A DNA stretch of 64,000 nucleotides from Aradus depressus (taxonomy: Eukaryota; Arthropoda; Insecta; Hemiptera; Aradidae), in assembly GCA_963662175.1 (NCBI GenBank), contig OY759221.1, positions 21,129,027 through 21,193,026 of the forward strand, written 5' to 3'. The notes below the pieces were generated by a model. The model saw only the letters and a list, made by a program, of their open reading frames with translations, was not told where the DNA came from and made no database searches. The position numbers and the translations under genes were made by a program. Shown here in pieces: positions 41,113 through 52,619 of this stretch. Every line of letters begins with the position of its first letter. Positions within the stretch are counted from its first letter, which is position 1.

Positions 41113-42300
41113 GTGGGTATGTACAGCAACTTTTACATGTATCTGTACCTCATAAAATCCGAATTATGAAATCCCATATGCATTGCTTTTTAGAGCCTCC
41201 CATGAATGGATACTCATTGATATTCAATTTCATTGAAGAATGGACGACGTTTTCTTCATGAAGAGTAGTACATATGTTAGACCGTAGTACTTGGGACCAC
41301 CATATGTAGACTTATAACGTATAGGCGGATATAACATGTAGAGGATAACGTGTAGTGGGAAACATAATGGAGGACCCTTACGTTACGAGACTATGTCTGG
41401 CTGACCAAAGTGGCTCCTATTCTACTACTTTCGACGTACAACCTGGTAACATGACAACTTAGTTAGGTAACAAGGTTGATGGGTCATCCCAGGTAGTATA
41501 TTAAGGAAAAATGTTTTTTTTTTTTTTTCAGCATTGCGATTTATTGAATCCATTTTTACTTTTTTACACAAATATGAAAATTGAAGACAACAAAAAATTT
41601 ATTATAGAGGAAAAAATTCGTCGTCGAAACAATTTGCTCATGTATCAAAGACCAGGAATTAGTCACAATAACTAACTACAATAAAATATGATATAATATA
41701 CAATAAAACTATTATTACTATTACATAATATATAATAAAATTCTCTCCCGGACAGGATACAAATCTGCAACCATGGTAGACCATGCGAAAAAAAGGTCTT
41801 GGCTCTAGCCCAAAAGGCCGTGGTGGCCTCAGGTTTTGTTCAGCGTGAAATCGATGTATCTTGAAATAGTGTCAGTCTGACCTGTTCCCAACAAATGAAC
41901 ATTTTCTGTCAGTTTTCTCGCTGTGATGTCACAAATTGAGTTTCGATGTGTCACTCAGTCTAGGTCTCCTCTGTGGGGAATTTTTTCTTAGCGAAGGGAA
42001 AAAAAATCTGAAGTTGAAACTCCTGTCAAACTCTTCAAAGTTTTATATTTTTTATTTCCCAGCCTATCTTTTCTATATGTATTAAAAGTTTTTGTATTAT
42101 AAAAGTTTCATTTCAGAAGCTTTATTGCTTTCTCTCTTTTGAATGAGATTTTGAAATCGACCATAATATTAAGAGTTAAGATTTATGTGTCTTATAAATA
42201 AGTTCATTTCATATTCTTTAATGCAAACAAGGATTCGAAAATAATTTCATTGGGTTATTAATATACATTAGAGGATTGATTATATTAGATTAGAATCTTA
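41113..42300. other. Unassigned stretch
   Basis: No convincing frame, repeat or splice pattern. Base composition varies (41240-41480 and 41740-41990 are less AT-rich), which may reflect decayed elements. Confidence 0.3.
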
Positions 42301-42306
42301 CGGAAG

Positions 42307-42612
42307 TATTAGTCCGTACTCTTAGTCTGACGGCGGACCAAGCCCTTCGGATAAATCTGCTTGTGTGTGGTTAGCTACTCATAGTCTGACGGCGAACCAA
42401 GTCCTCCGGATATATCCGCTTGTGTGTGGCTAGCTACTCATAGTCTCTCGGCGGACCAAGTCTTTCGGATAGATCCGTTTCTGTTTGGCTACCTACTCAT
42501 AGTCTCATGGCGGACCAAGTCCTTCGGATAAATCCGCTTGTGTGTGGCTAGCTACTCATAGTCTCTCGGCGGACCAAGTCCTCCAAATAAATCCTTGACT
42601 AGCTACCTAATA
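42307..42612. repeat. ~60-bp minisatellite, 5 units
   Basis: Units contain TACTCATAGTCTGACGGCGG, 'ACCAAGTCCTTCGGATAAAT' and CCGCTTGTGTGTGGCTAGC, with point changes between copies. Confidence 0.9.
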
Positions 42613-42929
42613 GTCCTCGATCCTCTTGCATTTACAAACAATACTCTGTGTCTTTCAAAACACAGATTTAGTGAGACCAACATGAAATGTGTAAACACAC
42701 ACAACTCATCAATCTTCCCCCTCGGCACTTAGAAATTCTAAACCTATTAATCTTTGATCAAACTTAATGAACCTACCATTTCACCCCTGAACTCAGAATG
42801 GTTGGGGTCTAAGTGTTGTCCCCACAGAGTCTAGATACTAATATCTTTATTGCCAAAACGATTCCTTCCACATATTTATTTGTGGGGCCTGCCGTCCCTC
42901 TTTTTAGCAGATTTTTGGAGGATATCTCA

Positions 42930-43280
42930 AAAAAAATAAAAGTAAATCATCGTCAATCCCTCTAAAATCTATTTACCTATTTGTATGAAATCACTAGATG
43001 TTTTACTTAAGGACTTCTGAATCATTGTATGTTTCGTGTTATATATCGATACATTCGTCACATCGATAGTTATTATGGTTCTTGTATTGGGCCGCCTCCC
43101 ATGATCTCTCTCTTCCTTTTGGCCTAACTACCTGAAAATTAGTAGTTATTGTGACATTTTGCATTTACATATCAAATTTCATGTCGATCCGATTACTTAG
43201 GCAGTTATTGGGGTTTTTGTGTCTCGCCGATTGTGCGACTGTGAACAAGGTAACTCCCAATCGAATGGATGTATTGATAC
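42930..43280 (+). repeat. Family R modules
   Basis: Degraded modules with TACATTCGTCACATCGATAG, GATTACTTAGGCAGTTATTG and 'GACTGTGAACAAGGTAACTC'. The hAT element begins at its right edge. Confidence 0.55.
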
Positions 43281-44250
43281 TAGGGGTGTAAAACTAGCGA
43301 TGGCGATATCGATAGTTTTAAAATATCGAGGTTATCTGTCGTTTTTAACTATCGATAGTACTATCGTGTATCATACAGTCACTCTATGCTCACATGTACC
43401 ATATAAGTAATTTAAGGAAGACAAACAAGATGTCGTAGAATGTAAGTAGGTACCTATATTTATTTTAGTAGCAAAAAAACTGAACAACAATACGTACTTA
43501 CGTACAACTGATCAGATCGGTTCGTTGATGGTTAGAAACCATCTATAGTTGACATTATCGAGTTTCTATACAATCGGGGTTAAACTATCGATAGTTTAAG
43601 GACTTTGTATTTCAGGGATCCACCAAATCAAAGGAAGCTTACATTTACTGTTCTTGTAGAGTGTTTCGTTGATTTGAACTGAAAATTTACTATTGTTGTA
43701 GCGTGCTTTGTTGTGTTGATCTGAAAAATGAGTCGTAAACGGAAGTCAGATGAGTGGAGTTACTTCGATAAGGATGTGGGTCCAAAAAAACTGGCAAAAT
43801 GTCGTGTGTTCAGTGCCGAATACAGAACTTCCGGGAACACTTCCAATTTGAAGGATTCCTTGTTGAGAAAACATCACAGCGATTACAACCGGAACGCCTT
43901 GTGCAAACCTACAGATACAGAAGAGAACAGAGGTCGTGGAAGTGGAATTCGTTTTCACTTGAGCTCAACAAAAACATAGAAAGAAACTCCGAGAGGTACA
44001 GGATTCTCTTAAATCGTTTCATACATAGCCATTGCTTTTCAACCATTCAACGTAGTCGAACTCGTAAAAGAAATATAGGTACCTTACACTGTACGACATC
44101 TTGTTTATTTGTCTTTCTTAAATTACTCACATGGTACATATACTTGAGTATAGTGTGACTTGTTGTCACTTCTGCTTAAAGAAAATATTTCGATAGTACT
44201 ATTGATAGTTAAAACTATCGATATTGCCATCGATAGTTTTACTCCCCTAC
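43281..44250 (+). mobile_element. Non-autonomous hAT element with ATCGAT subterminal repeats
   Basis: Left end TAGGGGTGTAAAACTAGCGA and right end (reverse complement) TAGGGGAGTAAAACTATCGA continue as inverted repeats for about 45 bases. ACTATCGATAG-type motifs recur near both ends, as expected for transposase-binding sites. A BED-finger remnant is the only coding part. The 8 bases on either side do not match, so a target duplication is not confirmed. Confidence 0.7.
43728..43979 (+). pseudogene. hAT transposase N-terminal BED-finger remnant
   Basis: 83 codons from ATG 43728. EWSYFDKDVGPKKLAKC followed by EYRTSGNTSNLKDSLLRKHH is the BED zinc-finger pattern. The second Cys (CRVF in place of CxxC) and the first His (DSLLRKHH in place of DHLLRKHH-type) appear lost, so zinc binding is doubtful. 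The frame closes at 43979 and the catalytic domain is absent. Confidence 0.65.
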
Positions 44251-45084
44251 GCTATAGGAAAGTGGTTGAAGGAAACTAAGACAGGTTCGGCGTCGCAGTG
44301 TGAGTGGCTGCACTTTTCTTCATTGAAAACCTTTACAGACCACTGTTGACACAATTTCTCTATTTGAACAAAAAAAATTGCAGTGTTTTGGTCAAAGGTT
44401 GCTGGGAGGGTGTGTTAGTACTGGTAGGAATATCAGCAGTATAGACTGTGTAGAAGATAGGGCCAAGAACGCTTGAGGAATACCCGCTTCCATGCTACTA
44501 TAGTCTAGAGTAGACGCCTGGCGCACATTGAAGAAGCTTTCGGACCCAAAAGTAATACATATTATAATAAAGACGTAAGTACTTTACTCAAATTTATTTA
44601 AAGGTATTTTCCTTTTTTGAATATAATCTTTTTGTTTATTTTTTTATGATAATGTCATACGATATAGAGGCACTTAGACATTCACTTATGTGAATTGGAT
44701 CCTAGAAGGTGGATTCTGGAGGTGCAACTTGCCCCAAACGACCCTCCCACCATCTTTATATATTATGACTCTAGTTATCGCACCCTTCCTCCTCTCTCGT
44801 GGTTATCATACCTCGGAAACAACCCTTCATAAAAAAAAAGACTTAACCACCCACCTTGAGGCTACTCGACCCAGCTATCTACCTATAAAGGGAATATAAT
44901 CCCATCCCAACCACTCCACTCGCACTATCCTGTATTCATACTTCCCCACTTTATTACTTTAACCCGCCAATCATAACAGTGAGGAACATTTACTAGTCAT
45001 CAAATACTATACTAATATTAGTAGTAACACTTTCTGCTTTACGGAAAAATACAGAAAAAAATACATAAACAAAAATATATAAAA

Positions 45085-45155
45085 TTGTTGGTGAATCATC
45101 GGCAATGTAGTTTCCCCAGCGCGAATTATTCACACAGAAACCAATTCACCGAATA
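45085..45155 (+). repeat. Family R hairpin-end fragment
   Basis: TTGGTGAATCATCGGCAATG followed by TTTCCCCAGCGCGAATTATT. Confidence 0.55.
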
Positions 45156-45179
45156 GTATGAAGATGGCTTGTAGTGAGA

Positions 45180-45300
45180 AGTGATTATTTCACAGGTTGT
45201 AAAATACAATATAGTCCGATCTCACACAGATTGTATTAATTATTGATAGCCGGCTTTCGAGGTTGCCCTCATCGTCAGGCAGTTTGATAAAATAATTTTA
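45180..45300 (-). mobile_element. Penelope-like terminal repeat fragment
   Basis: A single arm carrying a well-formed hammerhead motif, with no inverted partner nearby and no ORF. Confidence 0.5.
45245..45284 (-). ncRNA. Hammerhead ribozyme-like motif, well-preserved
   Basis: The minus strand has the CTGACGA core, stem II GAGG-GCAA-CCTC (GNRA tetraloop), then GAAAGCCGGCTA. Helix III would be the palindrome AGCCGGCU with CUA as the cleavage triplet. It is the best-formed motif in the window, apart from one T between core and stem II. Confidence 0.6.
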
Positions 45301-45417
45301 TAAATAATATAATTTAAAATGTTTCAATAAAAAACATTTAACAATAAAAGAAAAAATATTACATTAAAAAAAAAAAAAATGAGGAAGGCTGAAGAACTGG
45401 TGGGCTTGGCCGTATAA

Positions 45418-45672
45418 ACGTTTGAGCTCAAACTCCAAGTCTCTAGCTGTAATAGAGGCTGAGATCCCTACACAGGCTCTCATGAAACCTGAAGATCTTG
45501 GGAACGGCAAACCCGATTTCCACCAAACATGGCTAAGAACTACCTCACAAATACTAGCTTTTGAAACAAAAAAAAAACGCTTTGAAATCGATTCAGCCGT
45601 CTTGGAGCTACGATGCCACAGACAGACAGACAGACAAAGGCTTCAAACTTATATAACAACCCTCCGTTTTTT
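45418..45672 (+). repeat. Second copy of the (CAGA)n-ended dispersed repeat
   Basis: Closely matches 24235-24498, with CAGACAGACAGACAGAC before AACTTATATAACAACCCTCC and a T-run. Confidence 0.6.
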
Positions 45673-45699
45673 TTTTTTTTGCTTTATGTACGGTGCATA

Positions 45700-46645
45700 T
45701 TAGCCATGTAAATGTGTTATATATAGTTAATTACGACATCCATGGCCCCTATAGTTCAAAAAATTCTATAGTTCAAAAAGAGATAATATTTTGAGCTTTA
45801 TATATAAGTTGTTGTGTTGAGAACTTTCAATAATGGAAGAGAACGACCCGGAAACACTGATCTTGACAGTAGAGACAATAAGACCTCTGAAACAAGGAGA
45901 TTATTATTTTTAAAAAGTCTTGACAAATCTGTCTAGAAGAATCGTTCTTCTTAGGATTCTCTTTTATTTTATTATTTTTCTGTCTCGGTGAAATGTTAGG
46001 AAACTGTCAGTTTTTGGATTTTTTGGGGAAATTACCAAACTGTCGGTTTTCTTTCACTTTTTACTTTTTTATATATTTATTATAAGGAAGTTTTGTTACT
46101 GTGCGAAAATCCGGGATCGAGTTTTCAGTGAAATATAACGTTTCAAGATCCCCGTGACCATTCAGGCAATGATTTTGTCTGTGTGTATGTGATTCACCCG
46201 GTTTGCGAGATACATGTCGGAAACCGTAAGTGCTCTCCAATTTGAGATAAGAAAAAAATGACCGCGCCCCCCCCCCCCCCCTCCAAAGAAGGCACAATAA
46301 ATTTTTGTAGGAAATTATTTAATGAAATAATGTTTAAAGTCTAATGCATAGCGATGAATTTTAAAATATCCTTTTATTGTTGGTAGTGTTTTTTTTTATT
46401 TAAAAAGATAAAGAATAAAGAAAAAAAATTCAGGTTTATACAGATCACCATCCTTCCCCCTCTCAAATATATTTCACACTGAAATTATTGTGTATAAGAA
46501 AGTCACTCTCAGAATTATGCTGTATAAACAAAGAAAACCGCTGACGTCAACATATTAATTTGTTATAATGAAAGTAATGTCAGTTCGAAATGTATTGGAG
46601 CCATTGGGGGAGGGAATGTGATCTGTACAAAAGTGGTTGGTATAG
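45700..46645. other. Unassigned stretch
   Basis: AT-rich, with a C14 run at about 46267-46280. No convincing gene. 46520-46600 is weakly similar to 24090-24160. Confidence 0.35.
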
Positions 46646-46649
46646 GAAA

Positions 46650-47323
46650 CTAGCAGTAATACCCGGCGTTGCCCGGGGAACTTTGACTTTTCTCCTAATA
46701 TTTCTCGTTCGAATCCATTTCAATTCTTCAATAGTACATTCATGATGTTATAATTTTCAGTTATTCATACGGAGTAACGCTTATAGTCCTTCAACGGCAG
46801 ACATACCAGCTAGTAAGTTTTTAGGACCCCTGGGCACCATGGCTAGTACGCGCCATTCAACGGCGGAAAGTATAAGCATCAGTGGACGTCCTAGCCAGTG
46901 CGTACTTGAGAACGCTTGTGACCACCAGGTTGATTAAAACATAGACTTCAACCATCCTGGAGCTAAAATTAATTTATTCAAAAAGATTTCTATTAATCGT
47001 TGCAATGGTTTACAATGAGTTACAAAGATTGCGTGAGTGGATGCTGGGATGGACCAGGGGTTGATTAAAAAATAGACCTTAACCTTCCGGTAGATAAAAC
47101 TTATCTATTCAAAAAGATTCCTCATTAATCATTACAGTGGTTTTTGAGTTACAAAGATTGCGTGGGTGGATGCTGGGATGGACCAGATATTGAGGTACTA
47201 ATACGCCTACAACCTTCCACAGACGATGACGAACAAATTAAAAAAAAAATTAATCAAATCCATGAAGCCGTTCGTGAGTTATAGCGGTACAACGCACAGA
47301 CATTTTCAGCTTTATATATATGA
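46650..47323 (-). mobile_element. Non-autonomous Helitron, copy 2
   Basis: Reverse orientation. CTAG at 46650-46653, then CAGTAATACCCGGCGTTGCCCGGG (3' hairpin) on the plus strand. The 5' TC end is at 47322-47323 (minus TCATATATATAAAGCTGAAA). It is flanked by T after CTAG and A before TC. 674 bp, the same internal blocks as copies 1 and 3. Confidence 0.85.
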
Positions 47324-47492
47324 TTTGTAATTTTTTTACTGCACGAAATACGGGCTCCAGTGATAACAATTCTCTTACATATGTTTCTAAGTTGAGAAAC
47401 GCGGACATATTGTGGAAACTTGTAATAAATAAATAAAACAAACTTGTTTTTGAAATATTGTCTATTCCACTAAAGATATATATACATATATA

Positions 47493-47530
47493 ACTACCGG
47501 TTTCGGCTTTATACCATCGTCAGGTCTAGT
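47493..47530 (-). ncRNA. Hammerhead ribozyme-like motif
   Basis: Minus strand CTGACGA core, a short GG...CC stem II, GAAACCGGTAG. Helix III palindrome ACCGGU, cleavage triplet GUA. Same orientation as the endonuclease frame. Confidence 0.55.
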
Positions 47531-47899
47531 TGTGAACTAAGTCAGTTTGCAGAGAGCGACCCTTCAAATACATCTCAGGTCAAAGGGTGCTATTAAAACT
47601 TGGGAGTCCCCCGGCTGTACCGTTAGCTAACTCATGAAATATTTCTTAACAAAACCTAGTTCTAAATTTACATAAAACAATGTCACTAGACTAATACGGG
47701 GAAAATAACAAATAAATAAGTACAAATACAAGTAAATAATAAAAAATATAAATAAAATTAATAACAATGTTAAGATTTAGATAACTTGAAACATATATGT
47801 GGAACCAAATATTAATAACAGATAATACAAACATATATGTGGAAACAGAACTGGTTTAGGGTGTTAACAAAGGGGAATAGTTGAAATAAATTTGGTCAT

Positions 47900-48505
47900 T
47901 CATACAAATGTTCCTTTTGTTAGCTTTATTTCTAATTGTTCTAAGCTATTAAGTAGCCTGCTTTTTGAGCAATAGTGGAGATATTTGATGCCTGTAGATG
48001 GGTTGAAAGTGTGGCTATTGTCAATTATGTGGGTCGAGAATGTAGAACGGTTTCCTCGGTTCTTTAATTCGGCCGTGTGTTCTTTAATTCTTTCCTTAAA
48101 ACGACGTCCTGTCTGTCCAATGTATAATTGATTGCACGTCGCACACTCTAGACTATAAACACCGCTTTTATTTTCAATATCTGTTTTGTCCCTACCTCTC
48201 TCTAGGCACTGGCTTATGGGATTGATAGTTTTAAACCCGATATTGAAACCTTCTTTTTTCAACTCTTTACCTATTTTTTCTGAAATTTTTCCGTGGTAAG
48301 TTAAGTTGACCCATTTATTATAAACTTTATTTTGTGTTTCTAATTTGGTCAGTTTGTTCCTAAAATTATGATTTTTGACCTTCTTTTCAATTTTATTTAT
48401 TGTTTTTTGTGGGTAGCTATTGTTTTTGGCTATTTCCTTAATAATCTTAAGTTCTTTATCTTTTGATTGTTGGGTGATTGGAATTGAGTAGGCTCTGTGG
48501 AACAT
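47900..48505 (-). CDS. Penelope-like GIY-YIG endonuclease domain (N-truncated ORF)
   Basis: 201 residues to a stop at 47900. Residues ~1-15 (MFHRAYSIPITQQSKDKE) match the end of the Penelope reverse transcriptase region, so the Met is likely internal to a longer ORF. A linker with Cys residues (C100, C121, C124) precedes the GIY-YIG core: GVYSLEC at 115-121, LYIGQTGRRFKERIKEH at 127-143, and a C-terminal NSLEQLEIK with the likely catalytic Glu. Such a domain nicks target DNA for retrotransposition. Without reverse transcriptase it cannot drive its own movement. The frame has no stop, so decay is limited. Confidence 0.8.
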   Translation of the reverse strand: MFHRAYSIPITQQSKDKELKIIKEIAKNNSYPQKTINKIEKKVKNHNFRNKLTKLETQNKVYNKWVNLTYHGKISEKIGKELKKEGFNIGFKTINPISQCLERGRDKTDIENKSGVYSLECATCNQLYIGQTGRRFKERIKEHTAELKNRGNRSTFSTHIIDNSHTFNPSTGIKYLHYCSKSRLLNSLEQLEIKLTKGTFV

Positions 48506-48540
48506 TGAAGGGTCGCTCTCTGCAAACTGACTTAGTTCAT

Positions 48541-48579
48541 AACTAGACCTGACGATGGTATAAAGCCGAAACCGGTAGT
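48541..48579 (+). ncRNA. Hammerhead ribozyme-like motif (opposite arm)
   Basis: Same sequence as 47493-47530, inverted: CCTGACGATGGTATAAAGCC then GAAACCGGTAG. Confidence 0.55.
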
Positions 48580-48904
48580 TATATATGTATATATATCTTT
48601 AGTGGAATAGACAATATTTCAAAAATAAGTTTGTTTTATTTATTTCTTAAATATGTATATGTTATGTGTAGAATTTAGCATATTATTATATTTTTTATTG
48701 CTTGGAGGTCGTACATGTGTACATCAGATTTAGCAGCGATGACACTTTGTCCCACTCCTTACTTATTCCTGTATTAGATAGAATCAGTTCTATGTGAGAT
48801 TTCTTGTAGAGAAGTCTGAGAGTGAGTTTCTTTTGGTGGCTCTATGGTAGAGTCTACAGATTGAATTATATATATTTTTTTTACTGCAAAAATTCTGGGC
48901 TCTA

Positions 48905-49795
48905 GTAAAAAAAAAACAAAAAAAACGTGCACCCTCTAGTTTGGAAGAACTCGACGAAAGAAGAATTTTGGCGCCAAAAAAACGAAAAATATTTTAAATA
49001 ACCCGTGCCCCACGGCATTTGAATTTTAAATGGAATTTAACATGGGTTTTCATATGTATTAAAGTTGAAACAATATGGCGCTTCCAGCGTTTCATCAAAA
49101 TGGGATAAAGAGTTTCCTCATATGGTTTTTGGGGTCGGAGAACACGAATTTGACGTCAAAATGTTATTTTGACACATGACAGCTGTCAAAAACGCTGTCC
49201 ACAAAATGACAATATCATTTTTTCTCATTTAACGGTAAATTCATTTTATTAAGTATAAAAGATTTCAAAACTGAAAATGACTGGAAGAATTTATCTGTTC
49301 TGATTATGTCCAGAAACCAAATGAAAAAATTATTGAATTGTGTTCCGGACATTAGTATTAACTCCAATTTTCCTCTCGATTACACGGATTTGTTGACAGC
49401 ATTTGTGACAGATGTCAAGAGTAAAAATGATTTTTTGACATCAAATTTGTAATCAGCGACCTCCAAAACACTTTTAAAATGAATTTACCGATTGTTAAAT
49501 GAGAAAAAATGTTATTGTCATTTTGTTGACAGCGTTTTTGACGTCAAATTCGTGTTCTCCAACCCCAAAAACCATAATGTGGAAAATTTTTAGCCCATTT
49601 TGATGAAACGTGGAAGCGCCATATTATTTCAACTTTAAAACATATGAGAACCCATGTTAAATTCCATTTAAAATTCAAATGCCGTGAGGCACGGGTTATT
49701 TCAAATATTTTTCGTTTTTTTTAGCGCCAACATTTTTCTTTCGTCGAGTTCTTCCAAACTAGGGGGTGCACGTTTTTTTTTTTTTGTCATTTTTG
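48905..49795. mobile_element. Fold-back element with ~300-bp terminal inverted repeats
   Basis: Left arm 48918-49250 and right arm 49480-49787 are inverted copies from ACGTGCACCC..CTAGTTTGG through AACTCGACGAAAGAA, CGAAAAATATTT, CATATGAGAACCC, ATTTGACGTCAAA, GACAGCG and TTTCTCATTTAAC. The left arm has an extra 33-base piece with TGACAGCTGTCA. The right edge GGGTGGTCCAAAAATGAC (minus) is not matched on the left, so that end is damaged. Superfamily unclear. Confidence 0.75.
49210..49452 (+). other. Open frame in the core of the fold-back element
   Basis: About 80 codons are open from 49210 to TAA at 49452, with the first ATG well inside. Composition is protein-like: DFKTENDWKNLSVLIMSRN, NCVPDISINSNFPLDYTDLL, TAFVTDVKSKNDFLT. 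It is the only part not shared with the arms. It could be a captured host exon or a remnant of the element's own gene; I do not recognise it. Confidence 0.35.
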
Positions 49796-50469
49796 GACCA
49801 CCCTAATATGTATATATATATTTAAATGTACAGGATAATGATATATTACTTTGTAAAGAAGGGTCTGCCGGTTGGTGAAGTGAATCGGGTTATGTAAAGA
49901 AATATTTTGTTCAGTCTTCTATGGCAAGATTCACTTTGTGGACATGAGGCTTTGAGGAAACCCGTTAGATAACCAAAGAACAACCTTTTATCCACTGATT
50001 TCTTTGTGAAGAGGTCAACCATCGATAAATCTTTCAGAAAGACAAAAGCTTTTTTTTATTAACATTTTTATCTTTAAATTTTTTTTATTTACAATTAGTT
50101 ATTTACAACAATATAAAGAACATATACATTTATTTATAAGCATTTTGGGGTGCATCTTGCACAACTGCAATATAATCGAACGATGTGGGAGCTCATGGAT
50201 CAAGTGAGACAATGAAGGTCTCGGAGTGATCTCCATCATACTATACTGCTTTCTTCTGCTCTCGCCAGAAGCAGGTCTCCCCCGTTGTTACAGGTCAAGT
50301 ACCAGGTTCGATGCGGTCCCGCGCTTCAACTCCGTATAGCGGATATTCAAGCACTAAATGTTAGAAGCCCCCGAAGAAGAGTTTGGAGTTAAAATCTCGA
50401 TGACCTGATAATATTTGGGATGTCCGGAAAGTATGTGTAAGTCGTTCGGCCATCCAAACTTCGTGTACA

Positions 50470-50715
50470 GCCTTCCCCGTAAACCCCTCCCGCTTCCTTT
50501 TGACAGATTTCAGTACATGTCGTCTTTAGAATGTTCTGGATACACATATAAATTTTTGTGTCGATAAAGTCATTCTAACGGGAGTTATAGTGTTGAGAGA
50601 CACATACACACAGATAGAAATTTTTTTTTATTCATTTTTGTAATCAGGAGGAGACATTAGACATTAAATTTCATTAAAAACTCTGTATCGAATTTCTGAC
50701 CGATTACACAACAGT
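50470..50715 (+). repeat. Family R fragment (non-hairpin half)
   Basis: Module with GTGTCGATAAAGTCATTCTA, then CATTAAAAACTCTGTATCGA and 'CTGACCGATTACACAAC'. Confidence 0.55.
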
Positions 50716-50845
50716 CTGTGTTTGATTAGGTGATAAAGATAACCAGCGGCCTGTGGACTGTACTTAGGCCCCGAAGTAAAGTCTTTTCAATTTTCGTCTA
50801 ATTCCGTTCAAAATCTAATCAGATCTATGTTAGAACAGTTAGTTA

Positions 50846-51125
50846 TTGACTCATGCCCGGGCTTTCACTACGAGTTTATATTTCCTACTACCAGAGCGCT
50901 CTTTCGTCTCTCTGGTGGACATGTGCCTGACACTACTGTGAGAGTCCAAAATTTATCTGACATCGCAAAAACTTGGGACCATCTCTTAACATCCAATCCG
51001 AAAGGCGGCTTGCTCAAGGTTTTTTTTCACCTCCTAAATAAAAAAAACCTAAGGGCCTCGTCTGGGTTTCGAACCCGCGATCTTGAGCTCAGTAGGCGCT
51101 CACGTCCTTATTGTACCAAGCCTCA
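50846..51125 (-). repeat. tRNA-derived SINE, near-full length
   Basis: Reverse orientation. Tail 'CATGCCCGGGCTTTCACTACG', body and B box (minus GCGGGTTCGAAACCCAGAC) are present; the A-box end is altered (GGTACAATAAGG). Confidence 0.75.
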
Positions 51126-51659
51126 GCGGATATCGATCTCACGAATTTTGTCACAATAGGCAAGCGCATTAGACCACAAAATTAATCTTTAGTCTTAAGA
51201 ATAAGAGAATGAAAGTAGAAAAATTCAGAGATGAGCCAGAATGATGACCCTCTCAGAAGAATTGTGTTTACCTAATGAAGGTACACTGAGTTGCTGTAAT
51301 TAAAAAAAAAGTCCCTTTTTCTTATATTAAAAGTCCATTTAAGTAAATTTGTATTCCTGCAATCAACCTAATGTACCAACCTGACCAGTCTAATTTATGA
51401 CACAAATTAATTGTAAAAACCAGAGGAAATTGAACTTAGTTTGTCTTTCTCTTATTTTCTCAGGTTTTAGACAATTTTAAAATTGTCTGGAGTTTTTTTT
51501 TTTTTTTCTTTAATTAATTGATTGCAATTTAATATTTTGTAATGAGATTTTGTTGGTACACTGTTTCTGAGAGAGTGTATTATTCAGATAACCTCTTACC
51601 GATTAACTGAATACAACTTTAAATAGTGTAATAAACACTCATAAAAATAATAATAAAAA

Positions 51660-52445
51660 AAAGTCACAGGCAATGTACTTCCCCAGGACGAATTAATAAA
51701 TTAAGTTGTCCTCTCCCTCTAAAACTAATCGATTGTTTGGGCTAAAAATTAATAGTTGACTTACATAGAATCATACTAAATTTTGTGTGGATACATTCAT
51801 TACGTCGGCATTACTAGAGATTTTGAGATGAGTCCCCCTCCCTTGACGACTACCCTTCGGTCATCTACGCGGAAAATTAGTAGGTGTGTTCCTTATAGAG
51901 TTTTGAGTTTAAATATACAATTTCACGTTGATTCATTCATTATAACGGCAGTTACTTGAGTAATTGTGTTAAGCCACCTCTTCCTCTAATCCCCCCTTTC
52001 CGTTGGTCGATTTGGCTGAAAAAAAATAGGTGTCGTCCCTATGGGATTTCATGTCCGAAAAGACGTCGATGAATGTACTTCCCCAGCACGAAATAATTAG
52101 TTAAGCTTTTGCTTTCCCACCAAAACCTATCGACCGTTTGGGCTAAAAATCCATTTATATTAGTTCATTTTTTCGAAATTATGCTGTTCATTCTAATTTT
52201 GATTTATCTATATCTATTATTGCCTAGTTTTCTCTAATGCAGCACACATTTCTTTTCAAAAATAACTAATATATTTACATAAGAATTTCTGAATCCTCAT
52301 ACTAAATTTGGTGTCGATAGTAGGGATTTATCGTGTTCATAGACAAATTATTTAAATTTTTGGTATCAGGAGATCTGAAAACATGAAATTCCGTTGAAAA
52401 CTCAACATCGAATTTCAGACTAATTACCTATACTTTGTAAAGCTG
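51660..52445 (+). repeat. Family R, composite copy
   Basis: Starts CACAGGCAATGTACTTCCCC, has modules to about 52045, then a second start block at 52068 (GACGTCGATGAATGTACTTC). It ends with ACCTATACTTTGTAAAGCTG. Two copies joined or nested. Confidence 0.65.
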
Positions 52446-52619
52446 GTAAAGTAAAATGGGCGACCGGCCGGAAGCAAGAGCGAACGGCACATACTGTAAA
52501 TTTCTTGTATAGTGTAAATTTTCTCGTTTATCACAAGACTATTTACACAGTAAAACTATACTATACATGAAATTTACATTATACGAGGTGAACTTCTTTA
52601 TTTAAATAAGTATTCTTAC

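Larger units (their letters stand above)
47427..48647 (-). mobile_element. Truncated Penelope-like element with perfect-looking inverted arms
   Basis: Arms 47427-47567 and 48504-48647 (about 142 bases) are inverted copies containing 'AAATAAAACAAACTTG', 'GTCTATTCCACTAAAGATAT', a hammerhead motif, and 'GACTTAGTTCA...CAGAGAGCGACCCTTCAA'. The right arm ends exactly where the coding frame begins. Only the endonuclease part of the ORF remains. Confidence 0.8.

Noticed and set aside
43273..44258. 8-bp target duplication around the ATCGAT hAT element
   Set aside because: ATTGATAC and CGCTATAG do not match, so a target duplication is not claimed.
46267..46280. Homopolymer C run (and G runs at 20679, 53630, 63421) as structured regulatory DNA
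   Set aside because: Single homopolymers of this kind can be repeat expansion or assembly noise. No G-quadruplex spacing or adjacent gene is present.
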